Of a DNA stretch of 5,354 bases, positions 1 through 5,354 are shown piece by piece. Source of the stretch: Streptosporangiaceae bacterium. GTDB lineage: Bacteria > Actinomycetota > Actinomycetes > Streptosporangiales > Streptosporangiaceae. Location of the stretch: the NCBI GenBank assembly GCA_030045215.1, contig JASIBJ010000465.1:1-5354 (forward strand). Reading direction: 5' to 3'. Within the stretch, counting starts at the first letter, position 1. Every line of letters starts with the position of its first letter. The position numbers and the translations under genes were made by a program. The notes under the pieces were generated by a model. That model did no database searches. It was given only the letters and a program-made list of their open reading frames with translations, and was not told the origin of the DNA.

Positions 1-455
1 GCGAGCATGGCCACCGGCGCGAGGACCCCCGCCCCGGACAGCTGCCCGTCGCCTGGGCCGCCGAGCCGGCCGGCCAGCTCGAGCACGATCCGCTGCGCCC
101 CCTTGCGGCCGATTCCCGGCACCGAGGTGAGCATGGCCAGGTCTTCGGCGGCCAGGGCCCGGCGCAGTGCGTCCGGTGTGAGCACGGCCAGCATCGCCAG
201 GGCCAGCCGCGGCCCGACGCCGCTAGCCGTCTGCAGCAGCTCGAACGTGTTCCGCTCGTCGTCGCTGGCGAACCCGTAGAGCGTCAGGGAGTCCTCCCTG
301 ACCACGAGCGACGTCGCCACCCTGGCCCGCTCGCCCTGGCGCAGCCCGGCCAGGGTGCCCGGCGTGCACTGCACCTGGATCCCGACCCCGCCGACGTCGA
401 TTACCGCGCAGTCGGGTGCCACCGCGGCGACGGTTCCGGTCAGGTGAGCAATCAT
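1..455 (-). CDS. ruvA: Holliday junction branch migration protein RuvA (3' end outside window)
   Basis: RuvA binds the four-way Holliday junction as a tetramer and loads the RuvB motor for branch migration; RuvC then cuts the junction. The visible 151 residues begin [10 protein letters not shown]. They hold the N-terminal OB-fold (about residues 1-63, ending in the typical LTLYGF stretch) and domain II with both helix-hairpin-helix motifs: [12 protein letters not shown] at about 78-89 and [16 protein letters not shown] at about 112-127. The C-terminal RuvB-binding domain III lies beyond position 1. The start ATG (453-455) overlaps the ruvC stop as ATGA and has a perfect GGAGG at 6-nt spacing, so the start is well supported and translation is probably coupled to ruvC. 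By family synteny ruvB should follow outside the window. Identification is secure from the HhH motifs and context. Confidence 0.96.
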   Translation of the reverse strand, partial: MIAHLTGTVAAVAPDCAVIDVGGVGIQVQCTPGTLAGLRQGERARVATSLVVREDSLTLYGFASDDERNTFELLQTASGVGPRLALAMLAVLTPDALRRALAAEDLAMLTSVPGIGRKGAQRIVLELAGRLGGPGDGQLSGAGVLAPVAML

Positions 456-976
456 CGCGCGCCTCCGGCGGCTAGCTGGGCGGCGGCGGCGAGCCGCTGC
501 TGGGCTTCGCCGCGCCACAGGTGGCAGATGGCCAGGGCCAGCGCGTCCGCGCAGTCGGCGGGCCGCGGGGGATCGGTCAGCTGCAGCAGCCTGCTGACCA
601 TCTCGGTGACTTGGGCCTTGCCGGCCCGGCCGTTGCCCGTCACCGCGGCCTTGACTTCGCTCGGGGTGTGCAGCGCCACCGGCACGCCGCGCCGGGCTGC
701 GCAGATGATGGCGATCGCTCCCGCCTGGGCGGTGCCCATCACCGTGCGCACGTTGTGCTGGCTGAAGACCCGCTCCACGGCCACCGCGTCGGGCCGGTGG
801 GCTGCCACCCAGCGTTCCAGTTCGGTCTCCAGCGCGAGCAGCCGCGCGCCGATGTCGTCGCTGGCAGGCGTCTTGATCACGTCGGTGCCGAGCAGCCGCA
901 GCGGCCGGCCAGGCGCTCCCTCGATGACGCCGACACCGCACCGGGTAAGGCCAGGATCCACGCCGAGCACGCGCAT
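452..976 (-). CDS. ruvC: Crossover junction endodeoxyribonuclease RuvC
   Basis: RuvC is the dimeric, Mg2+-dependent resolvase that nicks Holliday junctions symmetrically, working with RuvAB. The 174-residue protein has the usual family length and an RNase H-like fold. All four expected acidic catalytic residues are visible: D7 in [14 protein letters not shown]68 in [10 protein letters not shown], and D141 and D144 in [13 protein letters not shown] (equivalent to E. coli D7, E66, D138 and D141). The C-terminus after about residue 155 is a short Ala/Gln-rich tail typical of actinobacterial versions. The ATG at 976 gives the canonical [10 protein letters not shown]-terminus; the upstream ribosome site (a GGGACGG stretch about 7 nt before) is only moderate. 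The stop overlaps the ruvA start. A LexA-type box ends 37 nt upstream of the ATG, implying SOS control of ruvC-ruvA. Confidence 0.97.
   Translation of the reverse strand: MRVLGVDPGLTRCGVGVIEGAPGRPLRLLGTDVIKTPASDDIGARLLALETELERWVAAHRPDAVAVERVFSQHNVRTVMGTAQAGAIAIICAARRGVPVALHTPSEVKAAVTGNGRAGKAQVTEMVSRLLQLTDPPRPADCADALALAICHLWRGEAQQRLAAAAQLAAGGAR
462..466 (-). promoter_or_regulatory. Shine-Dalgarno of ruvA
   Basis: The minus strand reads GGAGG followed by 6 nt and then the ruvA ATG. It lies inside the last codons of ruvC and fixes the ruvA start. Confidence 0.8.
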
Positions 977-1013
977 CCTGTCACCGTCCCGCTGTTCCGC
1001 CGCCCCGCCACTG

Positions 1014-1027
1014 CGAACACCTGTTCG
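1014..1027. promoter_or_regulatory. LexA binding site (SOS box) upstream of ruvC
   Basis: The sequence CGAACACCTGTTCG is a perfect inverted repeat CGAAC-N4-GTTCG, matching the core of the actinobacterial/Gram-positive SOS consensus (TCGAAC-N4-GTTCGA); only the outermost T/A pair is missing (G on each side). It ends 37 nt before the ruvC ATG and lies in a non-coding gap, where an operator is expected. LexA repression of ruv genes is established in several bacteria. I did not find a convincing -10/-35 pair around it, so the promoter itself is not annotated. Confidence 0.8.
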
Positions 1028-1140
1028 GCTTGCACGTTACCGGGTCCGGGCCCGCCGTCGGCGCCGGCGCGCTGAGCGCGGGCCGGGAATTGGCCGCGGA
1101 CGGGCCCGGCGCTCGCAAGCCCGCCTCGTACCTGGCCGTC

Positions 1141-1280
1141 GTCGAACATGAACGCCAGGCCGCCTGACGGCGGGAATCAAGGGCGGGAATCAGAAGTCGT
1201 CGAACATGAACGCCAGGCCACCTGATGGCGGGGTTCAACGGCGGGGATCAGAAGTAGTCGAACATGAACGCCGGGCCGCC
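1141..1280. repeat. 58-bp tandem repeat duplicated from the 3' end of the acetyltransferase gene
   Basis: There are two full units, 1141-1198 and 1199-1256, and a partial third unit from 1257 to about 1280 that is the acetyltransferase 3' end itself. All start GTCGAACATGAACGCC and sit exactly 58 bp apart. The two full units agree at 51 of 58 positions by my count. The third matches unit two closely for about 24 bp, then needs a 1-bp gap. Read on the minus strand, the gene copy ends FGGPAFMFDYF-stop and unit two encodes GGLAFMFDDF-stop. Unit one encodes GGLAFMFDD but continues without the stop. The period is not a multiple of three, and unit two has an in-frame stop just before its tail. The extra copies are therefore relics or structural elements, not protein extensions. 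Each full unit also contains a shorter internal direct repeat (GCGGGAATCA twice, 13 nt apart, in unit one). Confidence 0.9.
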
Positions 1281-2462
1281 GAAGGCGCAGTCCAGCGCCT
1301 CATCGGCGCTCGTGTCCCCGGCGGCCAGGCCCGCCCGCCGCAGCGTCGCGAGCGGTACTCCGGCAAACAACGCGGCGAACCCGCGGGCGCCGAGCCGGAG
1401 CACCCGATCGCGGGCTTCGCCCCCGGTCGGCGCGAGCTTCCCTGCGCCCCCGCTGACCTGGAGCGTCCAGAGCCCTGAATTGGAAGGAATGTCCTGGTCG
1501 CGCACGTCCACCGCGACTTCGAGCGCGGCCGCCGAGGGAAATCCTCTGGCCGCGATCGCCTGCGGGGGATCGAGGAGGCGCAGCATCCACGTCTCGGCGC
1601 GGCTGGTGACCGCGACTGGCTCCGTCAGCAGCCACCCGATCGGGTCGTCGGGTGCCAGGCACGCCCGCACTCGTTCGGCCATCGTGGCGTGCGAGCCCAG
1701 GATCTGCCAGAAGGCCCTGGCCGTAGCGGCCGACGCCGCGACCAGGTAGTCGACCTCGATCTCTTCGTGACCGCGGGTCCAGCGGTAACTGAGGAATCCG
1801 TCCTCGGCCAGGTAGGCGAACTGGTCGGGGTCGCCGAGCCAGCGCACGAGCTCGGCCGGCTCGCGCGTGGTCGGACCGTTGTCGCGCAGCGCCTGGTGTG
1901 CGCGCCCGAGCGCAGCGACCACCGCATGCGCGTCCGCGGCGCCCGCCCGGCGCACGGCCAAGGGCTCGGCCGGATCGGCCCGATGGACCAGATGCGGGTC
2001 AGCCTTGGTGAGCGCGGTCAGGACGTGCGCCGGGATCACGGCCTCGTACAGGCCGCCCGCGTTCTCCCAGCCGAGCGAGCGATACAGCGGCAGCGTGCTC
2101 GGGTAGAGGGTCGAGATCCAGTAACCGGCCGCGGTCAGCTCGGCCAGGAGACTGGTCATCAGCGCCCGCCCGATCCCCCGGCCGCGTTCCTCGGGGGCTA
2201 CCTTCACCCCGGCTACCCCGGCCATCGGCATCGACCGGCCGTGCCACCACTGCCGCATCGCGTAATAGCGCGCGCTCGCCACCGGCCGCCTGCCATCGAA
2301 CACGCCAAACATCTGGCCGGCGTCGATCACGGCCTCGATGCGGGCGACCCAGGTGTTCTCATCCGCCGCGGTGATCGGCCCGAAGGCGCGGCGGCGCAGG
2401 TCGAGTTCCGCCTCGACGTCGTCATCAGGCCCGAAAGGGCGTATCTCCAGGCGGCTATCCAT
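1248..2462 (-). CDS. Eis-like GNAT N-acetyltransferase with SCP2-type C-terminal domain
   Basis: This is a 404-residue protein, close to the length of mycobacterial Eis (about 400). Eis proteins transfer acetyl from acetyl-CoA to amines, including aminoglycosides in some members. The acetyl-CoA pyrophosphate loop is visible as RGRGIGR (93-99) after the strand VAGVKVAPEE. A Tyr at about 127 in LPLYRSLGW sits where the Eis general-acid Tyr is expected. A second, degenerate GNAT region covers about 160-285. The last about 115 residues look like the sterol-carrier-like domain, ending AFMFDYF with a terminal Phe, as in Eis enzymes whose C-terminal carboxylate acts in catalysis. The start ATG at 2462 is the only one possible after the yebC stop, which is in the same frame 12 codons upstream. 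No good Shine-Dalgarno precedes it, so expression may rely on coupling with yebC. The substrate cannot be told from sequence; assignment as an aminoglycoside resistance enzyme is not supported. Confidence 0.88.
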   Translation of the reverse strand: MDSRLEIRPFGPDDDVEAELDLRRRAFGPITAADENTWVARIEAVIDAGQMFGVFDGRRPVASARYYAMRQWWHGRSMPMAGVAGVKVAPEERGRGIGRALMTSLLAELTAAGYWISTLYPSTLPLYRSLGWENAGGLYEAVIPAHVLTALTKADPHLVHRADPAEPLAVRRAGAADAHAVVAALGRAHQALRDNGPTTREPAELVRWLGDPDQFAYLAEDGFLSYRWTRGHEEIEVDYLVAASAATARAFWQILGSHATMAERVRACLAPDDPIGWLLTEPVAVTSRAETWMLRLLDPPQAIAARGFPSAAALEVAVDVRDQDIPSNSGLWTLQVSGGAGKLAPTGGEARDRVLRLGARGFAALFAGVPLATLRRAGLAAGDTSADEALDCAFGGPAFMFDYF

Positions 2463-2498
2463 CGCTGAGTGCGGCGCGTACGGGGCGGCTCGGGCAGG

Positions 2499-3251
2499 TC
2501 ACCCGAGCTTCTCCATGATCTCGTCAGAGACCGAGTAGTTGGCGTACACGTCCTGCACGTCGTCGGAGTCCTCGATGGCCTCGATCAGCCGGAACACCTT
2601 CTTGGCGTTCTCCTCGTCCAGCGGGACCTCGACCGACGGCAGGAAGGCCGCCTCGGCCGACTCGTACTCGATGCCCGCCTCCTGCAGGGCACTGCGCACG
2701 GTGACCAGGTCGGTTGCCTCGCTGACTACCTCGAAGGACTCGCCGAGGTCGTTGACCTCCTCCGCGCCGGCGTCCAGCACGGCCGCCAGCACGTCGTCCT
2801 CGGTGACCCCGCCGGCCTTGGGAACGATCACGACCCCCTTGCGGCTGAACAGGTAGGAGACCGACCCCGCGTCGGCCATCGAGCCGCCGTTACGGGTCAG
2901 CGCGGTCCGAACTTCGGACGCGGCCCGGTTCCGGTTGTCGGTCAGGCACTCCACCAGCACGGCGACCCCGCCGGGCGCGTAGCCCTCGTAGGTGACGGTC
3001 TCGTAGCTGGCACCGCCTGCCTCCAGCCCGGCGCCGCGGCGCACGGCCCGGTCGATGTTGTCGTTGGGCACCGAGTTGCGCTTGGCCTTCTGGATGGCGT
3101 CATACAGCGTGGGGTTCCCGCCGGGATCGGCGCCGCCGCTACGGGCGGCCACCTCGACGTTCTTGATGAGCTTGGCGAACAGCTTGCCGCGCCTCGCGTC
3201 GACCGCGGCCTTCTTGTGCTTCGTGGTTGCCCACTTGGAGTGGCCGCTCAT
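2499..3251 (-). CDS. yebC: YebC/PmpR/TACO1 family protein
   Basis: A cytoplasmic protein of 250 residues, the normal family length. The N-terminus [22 protein letters not shown] carries the GHSKW signature and the basic helix. Further family blocks are [22 protein letters not shown] (about 52-73), [22 protein letters not shown] (about 88-109) and [15 protein letters not shown] (about 121-135). Members have been described as transcriptional regulators, and more recently as ribosome-associated factors that help translation through difficult stretches such as polyproline; which applies here is not visible. The start overlaps the pdxT stop as ATGA, with an AGGGA ribosome site about 7 nt upstream, so it is probably translated from the pdxST message. 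Its stop is TGA followed by C, and the frame stays open into the downstream acetyltransferase. Confidence 0.96.
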   Translation of the reverse strand: MSGHSKWATTKHKKAAVDARRGKLFAKLIKNVEVAARSGGADPGGNPTLYDAIQKAKRNSVPNDNIDRAVRRGAGLEAGGASYETVTYEGYAPGGVAVLVECLTDNRNRAASEVRTALTRNGGSMADAGSVSYLFSRKGVVIVPKAGGVTEDDVLAAVLDAGAEEVNDLGESFEVVSEATDLVTVRSALQEAGIEYESAEAAFLPSVEVPLDEENAKKVFRLIEAIEDSDDVQDVYANYSVSDEIMEKLG

Positions 3252-3868
3252 GCCCCATCCCTCACCATCTCGACGAACAGCTCGTGGATGCGCCAGTCCC
3301 GGGTGAGTTCGGGGTGAAACGAAGTGGCCAGCGCCCGGCCCTGGCGAACGGCGACGATCCTACCCGCGCCGGGCTCGGTGGCGAGTATCTCGACGCTCGG
3401 GCCCACGTCCTCAACCCACGGCGCGCGGATGAAGACGGCACGAAACGGGCCGCCCTCGAGCCCGGCGATCTCCAGGTCGCGCTCGAACGAATCGACCTGC
3501 CGGCCGAACGCGTTGCGGCGCACGGTCATGTCGATGCCGCCGAGCGTGTGCTGTCCCGAGGCCGGGTCGGGCAGCCGGTCGGCGAGCATGATCATGCCCG
3601 CGCAGGACCCGAACACCGGCATGCCGCCGCCGATCCGCTTCCGCAGCGGCTCGGCCAGCTCGAAGATGTCGATCAGCTTCCAGATCGTGGTGGACTCGCC
3701 GCCGGGAATCACGAGCCCTTCGACCCGGTCGAGCTCCTCCGGCCGCCGCACGGGCAACGGCGCGGCGCCCGCCGCCGTCAGCGCACGCAGGTGCTCGGCC
3801 ACGTCGCCCTGCAGCGCCAGCACGCCTACCGGCGGCCGACCAGACTCCAGCGAGTTATGGCGCTCCAT
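3248..3868 (-). CDS. pdxT: Pyridoxal 5'-phosphate synthase glutaminase subunit PdxT
   Basis: PdxT hydrolyses glutamine and channels the ammonia to PdxS for PLP synthesis. The 206-residue protein is a class I (triad) glutamine amidotransferase. The start of the fold is [13 protein letters not shown] (14-26). The oxyanion/substrate loop is PGGEST (55-60), the nucleophile is C89 in [10 protein letters not shown], and H185 and E187 lie in TSFHPELT. The family block [13 protein letters not shown] is at about 118-129. The ATG at 3866-3868 shares one base with the pdxS stop (TGATG), implying translational coupling; no strong ribosome site is seen. This start adds about 13 residues before the first core strand, slightly more than many homologues. 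The reading frame is open further upstream across pdxS, but that stretch lacks PdxT-like sequence and is a shadow of pdxS. The stop overlaps the yebC start. Confidence 0.96.
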   Translation of the reverse strand: MERHNSLESGRPPVGVLALQGDVAEHLRALTAAGAAPLPVRRPEELDRVEGLVIPGGESTTIWKLIDIFELAEPLRKRIGGGMPVFGSCAGMIMLADRLPDPASGQHTLGGIDMTVRRNAFGRQVDSFERDLEIAGLEGGPFRAVFIRAPWVEDVGPSVEILATEPGAGRIVAVRQGRALATSFHPELTRDWRIHELFVEMVRDGA

Positions 3869-4827
3869 CACCACCCGCGGCCGGCGTAGCGCTGCTCGGG
3901 CGCCAGCTCGTCCAGGTTGATGCCGACCATCGGCTCGCCCAGGCCGCGGGAGACCTTCGCGATGACATCCGGGTCGTCGTAGAACGTAGTCGCCTTGACG
4001 ATCGCGGCCGCCCGCGCCGCCGGGTTGCCCGACTTGAAGATCCCCGATCCCACGAACACGCCGTCCGCGCCGAGCTGCATCATCATGGCCGCGTCGGCCG
4101 GGGTGGCGATCCCGCCGGCGGTGAACAGGACGACCGGCAGCGTGCCCGCCGCAGCAACCTCGGCCACCAGCTCGTAGGGCGCCTGAAGGTCCTTGGCCGC
4201 GGTGAACAGCTCGTCGGCCGACATGCCCGCGAGCCTGCGGATGTCGCCCCGGATCGAGCGCATGTGCCGGGTCGCCTCGACCACGTTCCCCGTGCCTGCC
4301 TCGCCCTTGGACCTGATCATGGCGGCGCCCTCGGTGATCCGCCGCAGCGCCTCGCCCAGGTTGGTCGCGCCGCACACGAACGGGACGGTGAAGTCCCACT
4401 TGTCCACGTGGTGGGCCTCGTCGGCGGGCGTGAGCACCTCGGACTCGTCGATGTAGTCGACGCCGATCGCCTGCAGCACCTGGGCCTCAGCGAAGTGCCC
4501 GATGCGGCACTTGGCCATGACCGGAATGGACACCGCGGCGATGATCCCGTCGATCATGTCGGGGTCGCTCATCCTGGCCACGCCGCCCTGGGCCCGGATG
4601 TCGGCCGGCACCCGCTCCAGCGCCATCACCGCGACGGCCCCCGCATCCTCGGCAATCTTCGCCTGGTCGGGCGTGACCACGTCCATGATCACGCCGCCCT
4701 TGAGCATGTCGGCCATGCCGCGCTTGACCCGGCTCGTGCCCTTCTGAGCGGGCTGTCCGCCGCGCGCTCCCCCGGCCACCGGCCCGCTGGCGCTCTGAGT
4801 GCTCTCCCGCGAATTCTCGACAGACAC
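3868..4827 (-). CDS. pdxS: Pyridoxal 5'-phosphate synthase lyase subunit PdxS
   Basis: PdxS (also called SNZ/Pdx1) condenses ribose 5-phosphate, glyceraldehyde 3-phosphate and ammonia from PdxT into PLP, as a 12-mer of (beta/alpha)8 barrels. The protein has 319 residues. D49 (GGVIMDVV), K106 (VMAKCRIGH) and K174 ([11 protein letters not shown]) match B. subtilis D24, K81 and K149 with a constant offset of 25. That points to a gap-free barrel plus an N-terminal extension. The extension (about residues 1-32, rich in Ser, Gly and Ala) looks disordered and is longer than in most homologues. The C-terminal phosphate-binding block [14 protein letters not shown] is present. The start is a GTG at 4825-4827, supported by GAGG 8 nt upstream; a nearby ATG at 4839-4841 is out of frame. 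It heads the pdxS-pdxT-yebC cluster. Cys107 replaces the Ala or Ser I recall at this site in other bacteria, a minor variation. Confidence 0.97.
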   Translation of the reverse strand: MSVENSRESTQSASGPVAGGARGGQPAQKGTSRVKRGMADMLKGGVIMDVVTPDQAKIAEDAGAVAVMALERVPADIRAQGGVARMSDPDMIDGIIAAVSIPVMAKCRIGHFAEAQVLQAIGVDYIDESEVLTPADEAHHVDKWDFTVPFVCGATNLGEALRRITEGAAMIRSKGEAGTGNVVEATRHMRSIRGDIRRLAGMSADELFTAAKDLQAPYELVAEVAAAGTLPVVLFTAGGIATPADAAMMMQLGADGVFVGSGIFKSGNPAARAAAIVKATTFYDDPDVIAKVSRGLGEPMVGINLDELAPEQRYAGRGW

Positions 4828-4835
4828 GACCCAAA

Positions 4836-4839
4836 CCTC
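4836..4839 (-). promoter_or_regulatory. Shine-Dalgarno supporting the GTG start of pdxS
   Basis: The minus strand reads GAGG, then 8 nt, then GTG. This favours the GTG start over the out-of-frame ATG that overlaps this site. Confidence 0.7.
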
Positions 4840-4869
4840 ATCTGCTAGCTGATTACTGACGACGCAACT

Positions 4870-4875
4870 ATCGTA
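4870..4875 (-). promoter_or_regulatory. Possible -10 element of the pdxS promoter
   Basis: TACGAT on the minus strand fits the TANNNT pattern of actinobacterial housekeeping -10 elements and lies in the most A/T-rich stretch of the gap, about 43 nt before the pdxS GTG. The best -35 partner (TTAGGG, 19-bp spacing) is poor, so this is only a candidate. Confidence 0.35.
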
Positions 4876-4963
4876 GGTGACCGGTAAGCTCGGGCCCTAA
4901 GCCCAGGTGAACAATGGTGCTACTGCTTGACCTCGAAAAGCGCTTCTGCGGGGAACGAGGTGT

Positions 4964-4996
4964 GACCCGCCTCACCGCTTCCCGAGCGCGCGGGTC
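4964..4996. repeat. 7-bp inverted repeat between the LemA-like gene and pdxS
   Basis: GACCCGC (4964-4970) and GCGGGTC (4990-4996) are perfect inverted repeats separated by 19 nt. The repeat lies after the LemA-like gene and before the likely pdxS promoter. It could be part of a terminator, an RNA hairpin or an operator. There is no U-tract, and such repeats arise by chance at this G+C content. Confidence 0.4.
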
Positions 4997-5021
4997 GCCC
5001 CGGGCGATCGGGGGGATCAGA

Positions 5022-5040
5022 GTCGGTCCGCGCGGCCGAC
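5022..5040 (-). terminator. Weak candidate terminator hairpin after the LemA-like gene
   Basis: GTCGG and CCGAC arms (5022-5026 and 5036-5040) enclose 9 nt and begin 11 nt after the stop codon at 5052. Past one mismatch a further pair can form. There is no U-tract, though many actinobacterial terminators lack one. The call rests mainly on position. Confidence 0.25.
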
Positions 5041-5051
5041 CCTGGCTGGTC

Positions 5052-5354
5052 CTATTTCGTCAGGTGCGGGATGTCGGCCACCGGGCCGGACTCCCCCGCC
5101 GGCACCAGTGAGTCGTCGATCTCGAAGAACTGCGGCATCGGCGCGCGCCCGGCCAGCCGGAATATCAGTGCTAGCCACCGCCGCCGGGCCGCGAGCGTCG
5201 CGGCGACGGCGTCGTTGTAGAACTTGCGGGCCAGGAAGACCTGGTGTGACGCGCTCTCCAGCTCGGTCAGCAGTTCCTCGGCGCCCTCACGCCCGGCCAG
5301 GAGGGCCATGAACTCGGGCTGGCTGAAGACCGCTCGCAGGGCCCTGGTCAGGTC
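5052..5354 (-). CDS. LemA-like protein, C-terminal part (start outside window)
   Basis: The frame is open from the window edge to a TAG at 5052-5054, giving 100 residues; the true start lies upstream of position 5354. The visible part resembles the C-terminal half of LemA-domain proteins: a helix with EELLTELESASHQVFLAR (about 26-43), the hallmark ARKFYNDAV (about 42-50), and a closing LAGRAPMPQFFEIDD stretch. LemA proteins usually have one N-terminal membrane helix followed by a helical bundle; the membrane part is not in view. Their biochemical role is poorly defined. The fragment is rich in Ala, Arg and Leu and has a short polar tail ending PHLTK. It is followed by about 220 bp without a clear minus-strand gene, so it is probably a separate transcript from pdxS. 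The family call rests on recalled motif resemblance, not a search. Confidence 0.6.
   Translation of the reverse strand, partial: DLTRALRAVFSQPEFMALLAGREGAEELLTELESASHQVFLARKFYNDAVAATLAARRRWLALIFRLAGRAPMPQFFEIDDSLVPAGESGPVADIPHLTK

Noticed and set aside
1068..1080. Palindrome CGCGCT-G-AGCGCG as a terminator of the acetyltransferase gene
   Set aside because: The stem leaves only a 3-nt loop with 5 pairs, there is no U-tract, and GC-only palindromes are frequent in this composition. The position is plausible but the evidence is too weak.
1199..1216. Second LexA-like site in the repeat (CGAACATGAACG)
   Set aside because: The second half is GAACG rather than GTTCG, so it is a direct repeat of GAAC and not the inverted repeat LexA needs.
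981..1238. 85-codon minus-strand frame in the gap between the acetyltransferase and ruvC
   Set aside because: It runs through the 58-bp repeats and the LexA box, has no family resemblance and no clear ribosome site. It is also the readthrough frame of the acetyltransferase stop, but the coded sequence differs from Eis C-termini.
1141..1256. CRISPR array or mobile-element inverted repeats
   Set aside because: The copies are directly adjacent with no unique spacers, only two full units exist, and the sequence derives from the neighbouring gene. No transposase or target-site duplication is visible.
2469..3317. Long plus-strand open frame of 282 codons opposite yebC
   Set aside because: It lies antisense to the well-supported yebC gene and has no recognisable domain. 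Long antisense frames are expected at this G+C content. The same applies to plus-strand frames at 444-1151, 521-1075, 1689-2468, 3227-3889 and 4264-4848.
3869..4399. Upstream extension of the pdxT reading frame across pdxS
   Set aside because: The frame is open for about 177 more codons, but the translation is Gly/Arg-rich shadow sequence of pdxS. PdxT homology begins only after the ATG at 3868.
1..5354. tRNA, rRNA, known riboswitch or CRISPR in the window
   Set aside because: I saw no cloverleaf, rRNA-like stretch, recognisable riboswitch core or spacer-repeat array. Nearly all sequence is taken by the seven minus-strand genes.

Overview
This GC-rich window (by eye around 70% G+C) carries seven genes, all read from the minus strand, and has the look of an actinomycete chromosome. 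The evidence is the codon bias, the pdxS-pdxT-yebC-ruvC-ruvA order familiar from Streptomyces and relatives, an actinobacterial-type LexA box (CGAAC-N4-GTTCG) and Shine-Dalgarno sequences such as GGAGG and GAGG. I cannot place it below the class or order level.

In the direction of transcription (from high to low coordinates) the layout is as follows. First comes the C-terminal part of a LemA-like protein (5052-5354, start outside the window). A non-coding gap of about 220 bp follows (4828-5051), holding inverted repeats, a probable promoter and the pdxS ribosome binding site. Next is a tightly packed block: pdxS (3868-4827), pdxT (3248-3868) and yebC (2499-3251), whose start and stop codons overlap. 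An Eis-type GNAT acetyltransferase (1248-2462) follows 36 nt after yebC. A 271-bp gap (977-1247) holds a 58-bp tandem repeat copied from the 3' end of the acetyltransferase gene and a clear SOS box. Last are ruvC (452-976) and the first 151 codons of ruvA, which overlap by ATGA and run off the window at position 1.

Functionally the window holds three modules. PdxS and PdxT together form the deoxyxylulose-5-phosphate-independent pyridoxal 5'-phosphate synthase. YebC is a ribosome-associated or regulatory protein. RuvA and RuvC belong to the Holliday junction resolution machinery. The LexA box just upstream of ruvC suggests that the ruv genes have their own DNA-damage-inducible promoter, separate from the pdx-yebC transcript.

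Most of the window is ordinary conserved housekeeping DNA. The parts most worth a second look are the acetyltransferase placed between yebC and ruvC, and the 58-bp tandem repeat behind it. One downstream repeat copy still encodes an almost intact spare C-terminal tail ending in Phe-stop; in Eis enzymes the terminal carboxylate is part of the active site.
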